Part shown: positions 60,178 through 64,000 of the stretch, one piece after another
Numbering within the stretch: position 1 is the stretch's first letter
Layout: each line of letters opens with the position of its first letter
Assembly: GCA_037367355.1 (NCBI GenBank)
Contig: CM074703.1
Location: forward strand, 62,001-126,000
Source of the DNA: Neoscytalidium dimidiatum
Taxonomy: Eukaryota; Ascomycota; Dothideomycetes; Botryosphaeriales; Botryosphaeriaceae
Reading direction: 5' to 3'
DNA length: 64,000 nucleotides
Position numbers and translations under genes: made by a program
Notes under the pieces: generated by a model
What the model was told of the DNA's origin: nothing
Databases searched by the model: none
What the model saw: the letters and a program-made list of their open reading frames with translations, nothing else

Positions 60178-60897
60178 ATGGCGCCAATTGGCAAGCTGTA
60201 TTCGTACATGCCCAACGCACGGGTTATGAAGGTAGGCAGGAGATGGAGGCGCGCATAGATCTACACCCCTGCTGATGCGGAACAGATCCAGGCAGCTGCG
60301 AAGCTGAACGGGCTTGACATCGAAGTGGTGCCAGGCTTTCAGAGGGGTGTCACGAATAAGACGGCCGACTTCCTGTCCAAGTTTCCGGCCGGCAAGGTTC
60401 CGGCATTCGAGGGAGTGGACGGCACCAATATCGCCGAATCGGATGCCATAGCTCAGTACGTGGCCGAATCGGGGCCTCGAGCCACGGAGTTGGTGGGCGG
60501 CAATGCAGCTGAGAGGGCCAAAGTGCGGCAGTGGATCTGTTTTACCGAGACGGAGGTCATGGTGCACATCGTCTCGCTCGTCGTCTGGCGGGTCGGATAT
60601 GCGCCCTATAACGAGCAGACGGAAAAGGCTGGCGTTGAAGCGCTGGCGTACGCGATGGGAGTGGTGGAGAGGCGGTTGGAAGGCCGGTCGTGGGTGGCCT
60701 TGGATCGCTTGAGCCTTGCCGACATCACACTGGCCTCAGGGCTGTACTGGGGTTTCATGCACATTATCGACGAGGCAATGCGGCAGCGCTTTCCTCGTGT
60801 GGTGGATTGGTATGTTCGGACGATCGGCTGCGCAGGAGTCAAGGAAGTCTTTGGGCCGCCCAACATGATCGACGTCCGCCGGACCCCTGACTCGTGA
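60178..60897 (+). CDS. Glutathione S-transferase, EF1B-gamma-like class
   Basis: The protein is 221 aa from two exons, 60178-60231 and 60286-60897 (intron GT-AG, 54 nt, phase 0). The N-terminal thioredoxin-like domain has the strand GKLYSYMPNARVMK, then FLSKFPAGKVPAFEG, with the cis-Pro of the glutathione site, and NIAESDAIAQYVAE, the conserved Glu/Ser pair that binds the gamma-glutamyl group. The C-terminal helical domain has AKVRQWICFTETEVM and ALDRLSLADITLASGLYWGF, where the SLADI N-capping box is intact. It resembles the GST-like N-terminal part of elongation factor 1-gamma and cluster-resident GSTs. It lies about 250 bases downstream of the hydrolase on the same strand. Possible roles are tailoring of an electrophilic intermediate or detoxification; neither is shown by sequence. 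Confidence 0.9.
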
Positions 60898-61165
60898 GTA
60901 GCTGTGCTTCCTTGCACGAATGACTCGAGAGAAACGCAACTGTACAGCGCTACAATAATCGAGTCAGCGATGTTGGATGGAAACGTGAGACTAGCGTATA
61001 GTATCTTCGGCTAAAGCTATTCAGGAGTCAAGCTGGTCCACTATTATTTGTTGTCGTCACGTGTCCATCGACCCACATCCATCCCACCTCCTCCGCCCTC
61101 GGAGTTTCGAGAGCCCACAACCAACCAACCAACCACCATTTGCCTTTGATTCGGCACGTTTGAGT

Positions 61166-61666
61166 TCAGTTGTGCAGCGAGCGCGTGACACCGATAAGCA
61201 GACTCGCCCACGCCGCCAGGTCGACCGTCAGCGTGCGCAAGCCGTTAATGCGTAGCCAAGCGGCGAGATCATCGGTGCTGTGGCCCTTGGACCTGTCCTC
61301 GGAAACCGCCTGAATCTTAGGCGCAATCGCAGGAACAAAGAACAGGTGTGCAAATGCGAAGCCGGCGCCCGCAATGTACCAGCTCAGCGATCCTTTCTGC
61401 TGTAGAGACGCCCTGTCGTTGTAGAGGTTGGCCACCGTCGTCGACATGGTCAGCGAGAGCAGGACCACCACCCGCGTGACGCCGCCGCGGAAGAAGATGC
61501 GGAAGTATGTGGGAAGCAGCTCGTTACTTTTGGCTCGAAGCTCGGGCTTGTTGAAGATGTGCAGGAAGAAGTGCTGGTCCCACGCGAACCACAGCGAGCA
61601 TGTCGACGAGACCAGCGGAGACAGGCGCAACAAGACGAGCGGGTCAAAGAACTGCCGTGATGCCAT
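61166..61666 (-). CDS. Small four-helix membrane protein, DUF1772-like
   Basis: The protein is 166 aa in a single exon. Hydrophobic segments lie near residues 8-28 (FDPLVLLRLSPLVSSTCSLW), 65-85 (VTRVVVLLSLTMSTTVANLY), 97-117 (WYIAGAGFAFAHLFFVPAI) and 145-163 (LTVDLAAWASLLIGV). The sequence between the third and fourth segments, DDLAAWLRINGLRTLTVDLAAW, matches the W-x3-N-x2-R pattern of the DUF1772 family, which includes fungal anthrone oxygenase-like proteins and many cluster proteins of unproven role. The start at 61666 (MASRQFF) is chosen over the open frame's upstream ATG at 61807 because the extra residues are hydrophilic and unlike the family. It is transcribed away from the MFS gene. 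Confidence 0.7.
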   Translation of the reverse strand: MASRQFFDPLVLLRLSPLVSSTCSLWFAWDQHFFLHIFNKPELRAKSNELLPTYFRIFFRGGVTRVVVLLSLTMSTTVANLYNDRASLQQKGSLSWYIAGAGFAFAHLFFVPAIAPKIQAVSEDRSKGHSTDDLAAWLRINGLRTLTVDLAAWASLLIGVTRSLHN

Positions 61667-61914
61667 GTTTGCGGTTGTCTGGCTGCAATTGCTGAACGAA
61701 GACCGATGTTGTTGTGTCGTGATGCAGCAACTCTCTCTCGCCCGTCCTTGCACGCCTTCGGCACCTTGCTTTGTCAGCTTGCTGCCCGTGACGCCCTCCA
61801 AAAACACCCCGAACCACCTGCTCTTCTTCCAGCAAGCCCTTGGGGGTTGGAGCCATCGTGTCCGAAGGCCTTCTCATTCGAAGTTGTTCGTCTCTGCCGC
61901 CATCCCCCATAGCC
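61667..61914. promoter_or_regulatory. Divergent promoter region, DUF1772-like / MFS transporter
   Basis: A 248-bp gap between oppositely oriented start codons. No recognised binding site, but the spacing suggests a shared control region for two cluster membrane proteins. Confidence 0.55.
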
Positions 61915-63621
61915 ATGTCCTCCCGCACAAGTGACTCGAAAGAATGGAGCACCTCCACCGACTCTCCTTCAACTCCTCCTATTGAGCATGCCGGTGAACA
62001 ATCCAATGAGCATCCCAAAGATGCTCAGTTCTGGCTCATTTTCCTGGCTCTCAGTCTGGTCACCCTTCTGGCTGCGCTGGACACGTCCATTGTGTCTACC
62101 GCATTGCCAACCATCACGTCCGCCCTGAATTCGGAAGAGCTGTTTGTCTGGACGGTGAACGCCTATCTCCTTGCCTGCACCGTCACCGGCCCTATTTTTG
62201 CCCAGGCTTCAAACATATTCGGCCGCCGCCATCTCACAATTCTGGCCGTCGTCCTCTTCGCAGCCGGCAGCGCCATCTGCGGAGCCGCTCCAACCACAAG
62301 CGCGATGCTTGCTGGCCGAGCACTGCAGGGAATTGGCGGAGGAGGCATTGCCACCATGACTGAAGTTGTTGTCTGCGACATCGTCTCTCTCAGGGAGAGG
62401 GGACTGTATGCCGGCATCATGGGTGGCGTCTGGGCAATCGCTACAGTCATCGGTCCCATACTGGGCGGCGCCTTCGCCCAGCACGTCTCCTGGCGCTGGA
62501 TATTTTACATTAACCTCCCAATCGCCGGCATCGCTCTTGCTCTGCTAATAGTGCTCCTTCACTTACGCCATCCCTACAAGGGCACCCTCATCGAGCGTCT
62601 CGCACTCGTTGACTGGCTCGGCAACACCATCCTCGCCCTTGCTGTGACTTCGATTCTCCTCGCCCTGACCTGGGCCGGAACCACGCACCCATGGTCATCC
62701 TGGCGCACCATCGTTCCCCTCGTCCTCGGATTTCTCGGCCTCTTCGGCTTCATGGCATACGAGGCCAGTCCCCGGCTCCAGGAGCCAACCGTGCCCCCGC
62801 GGCTCTTCCAAAACCGCACCTCGACCACCGTCTTCGCCATGAGCTTCCTCCACTCCATGCTCCTCTTCTGGGCCTGCTACTTCTTGCCCGTCTACTTCCA
62901 AGCCGTCCTCGCCGCGACCCCGACCCGCTCCGCCATCATGCTCTTCCCCATCGCCACCACCACTGCGCCGGCCGGCATCCTCGCCGGCGCCCTCATCACC
63001 CGCACCGGCCGCTACCGCGTCTGGCACTTCGCCGGCTTCGCGCTGATGACGCTCTCCTGCGGCCTCTTCGCGCTCCTCGACGAGCACTCGTCCACCGCCC
63101 GCTGGACCGGCGTGCAGCTGCCGTTCGGCGTCGGCGCCGGCCTCGTCTTCACCAGCTGCCTGCCGCCCATCCTCGCCAGCCTGCCCGAGCGCGACGTCGC
63201 GACCGCCACCGGCGCGTGGACCTTCCTGCGCAACTTCGGCTCCGTCTGGGGCACCGCCGTGCCGGCCGCCGTGTTCAACGCCCGCACCGACGCCGTCGTC
63301 GCCGCCACGTCCTCCCGCATCGCCGACGACCCCGCGCTCGGGCGGACGCTCGCCGCCGGCGGCGCGTACGAGCACGCCACCAAGGCCTTCGTGGACTCGT
63401 TCCGCGCCGACCCGGAGCTGCTCGCCGCGGTCAAGGCCGTGTACGTGGCGGGCTTGCGGCGCGTGTGGCTGGTCGCCATCGCTTTCGCCGGCCTGGCCTT
63501 CGTCCTGTCCTTCTTGGTCAAGACGTACAGGCTGAGGGACCAGCTGAATACGGAGTACGGCATGGATGTGCCGTCGCCGAGGAGGGAGGATTCGAGGGAG
63601 CCGCTGGCGAGGAAGGACTGA
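61915..63621 (+). CDS. MFS multidrug-type exporter (14-TM, DHA2-like)
   Basis: The protein is 568 aa with no intron. After a 40-residue hydrophilic leader, the membrane domain starts with FWLIFLALSLVTLLAALDTSIVSTALPTI, which contains the drug/H+ antiporter motif LDxTIVxxALP. The loop signature is QASNIFGRRHLTILAVV. Motif C is WAIATVIGPILGGAFAQHVSW, followed by RWIFYINLPIAGIAL, typical of 14-helix fungal toxin/drug efflux pumps. The C-terminus ends in a charged cytosolic tail. The start at 61915 is chosen because the upstream ATG (61840) adds an unrelated stretch overlapping the promoter. The location at the cluster edge suggests export of the product or self-protection. Confidence 0.93.
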   Translation: MSSRTSDSKEWSTSTDSPSTPPIEHAGEQSNEHPKDAQFWLIFLALSLVTLLAALDTSIVSTALPTITSALNSEELFVWTVNAYLLACTVTGPIFAQASNIFGRRHLTILAVVLFAAGSAICGAAPTTSAMLAGRALQGIGGGGIATMTEVVVCDIVSLRERGLYAGIMGGVWAIATVIGPILGGAFAQHVSWRWIFYINLPIAGIALALLIVLLHLRHPYKGTLIERLALVDWLGNTILALAVTSILLALTWAGTTHPWSSWRTIVPLVLGFLGLFGFMAYEASPRLQEPTVPPRLFQNRTSTTVFAMSFLHSMLLFWACYFLPVYFQAVLAATPTRSAIMLFPIATTTAPAGILAGALITRTGRYRVWHFAGFALMTLSCGLFALLDEHSSTARWTGVQLPFGVGAGLVFTSCLPPILASLPERDVATATGAWTFLRNFGSVWGTAVPAAVFNARTDAVVAATSSRIADDPALGRTLAAGGAYEHATKAFVDSFRADPELLAAVKAVYVAGLRRVWLVAIAFAGLAFVLSFLVKTYRLRDQLNTEYGMDVPSPRREDSREPLARKD

Positions 63622-64000
63622 CCGTTTCTGTGGGCTTGTTCGATCCGAGGGTACTGATGCGCACGCGGAGCGAGGCTATTTTTTTTTTTTTTTTTGGTAA
63701 TATTTACCATGTTAGAGCTCGCGTCCGCATAGGTGCTTCGAGTCGGCGTGGTGGCTGAATCATGTGTTGCTATAGTTTGCACGCCACGATCATCGTAGAT
63801 GTAGGAACACCTCAAATCGAGTGCTTTTGATGGTTCAACCAGGCAAATCCCACTGCGCAGTGAAACTGATTGTCGATGGGTATCAACACAATATTCGGCG
63901 CGTTTCGGGCGCTGTGACGCAGGCCGAAAGGATCCGAATGTATCTCCAAAGATATATACAGAGGGACGAGCTCATCCATGTGCGTGGACAGTGCCCCGAA
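63622..64000. other. Right edge: no gene seen
   Basis: A long T run lies at about 63,680-63,695 and the rest has normal composition. No start of another gene is visible before the window ends, so the right cluster border is not determined. Confidence 0.4.

Overview
The window is from a filamentous ascomycete (Pezizomycotina; a sordariomycete is my best guess, genus not determined). The evidence is short GT-AG introns with CTGAC/CTAAC-like branch sites in nearly every gene, a Ste12 factor carrying the C2H2 pair typical of filamentous fungi, a polyketide synthase-peptide synthetase (PKS-NRPS) hybrid, and an AT-rich block bearing the signature of repeat-induced point mutation (RIP).

Layout. Positions 1-14,090 are a RIP-destroyed retrotransposon nest in which CA and TG dinucleotides are almost absent. 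A Ty3/gypsy element with two LTRs (5915-12488, minus strand, 5-bp target duplication TTTAT) sits inside a Ty1/copia element, also on the minus strand. A third retroelement remnant with a 1,024-bp tandem duplication abuts the copia RNase H end. Sequence composition changes abruptly near 14,060-14,100. Positions 14,100-20,700 hold an intron-containing tRNA-Gly(CCC) and three housekeeping genes: a Get4 homologue, a small conserved protein of unknown function, and the decapping nuclease Rai1. Positions 20,700-39,600 are gene-poor apart from a Ste12-type transcription factor (26,817-29,149), which is flanked by about 6 kb and 10 kb without recognisable genes. Positions 39,600-44,400 hold a fungal protein of unknown function, a folylpolyglutamate synthase (FPGS) gene, and a decayed FPGS-like copy just upstream of it.

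Positions 45,904-63,621 are a secondary-metabolite gene cluster. It contains one very large PKS-NRPS (KS-AT-DH-MT-degenerate ER-KR-ACP-C-A-T-R), a divergently transcribed alpha/beta-hydrolase, a glutathione S-transferase, a small DUF1772-like membrane protein and an MFS exporter. A highly reducing PKS-NRPS with a reductase-type release domain carrying an intact YxxxK motif, next to this kind of hydrolase, is the arrangement known from cytochalasan-type and related pyrrolinone pathways. The trans-acting enoyl reductase, P450s and cyclase expected there are not in the window and may lie past the right edge. The PKS-NRPS reading frame is broken inside a trinucleotide repeat in the reductase domain. 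This is either a sequencing or assembly error or a real lesion that would remove chain release.

All gene models were assembled by hand from reading frames and splice signals. The exon sums close in frame for Get4, the small protein, Rai1, Ste12, FPGS, the PKS part and the GST.
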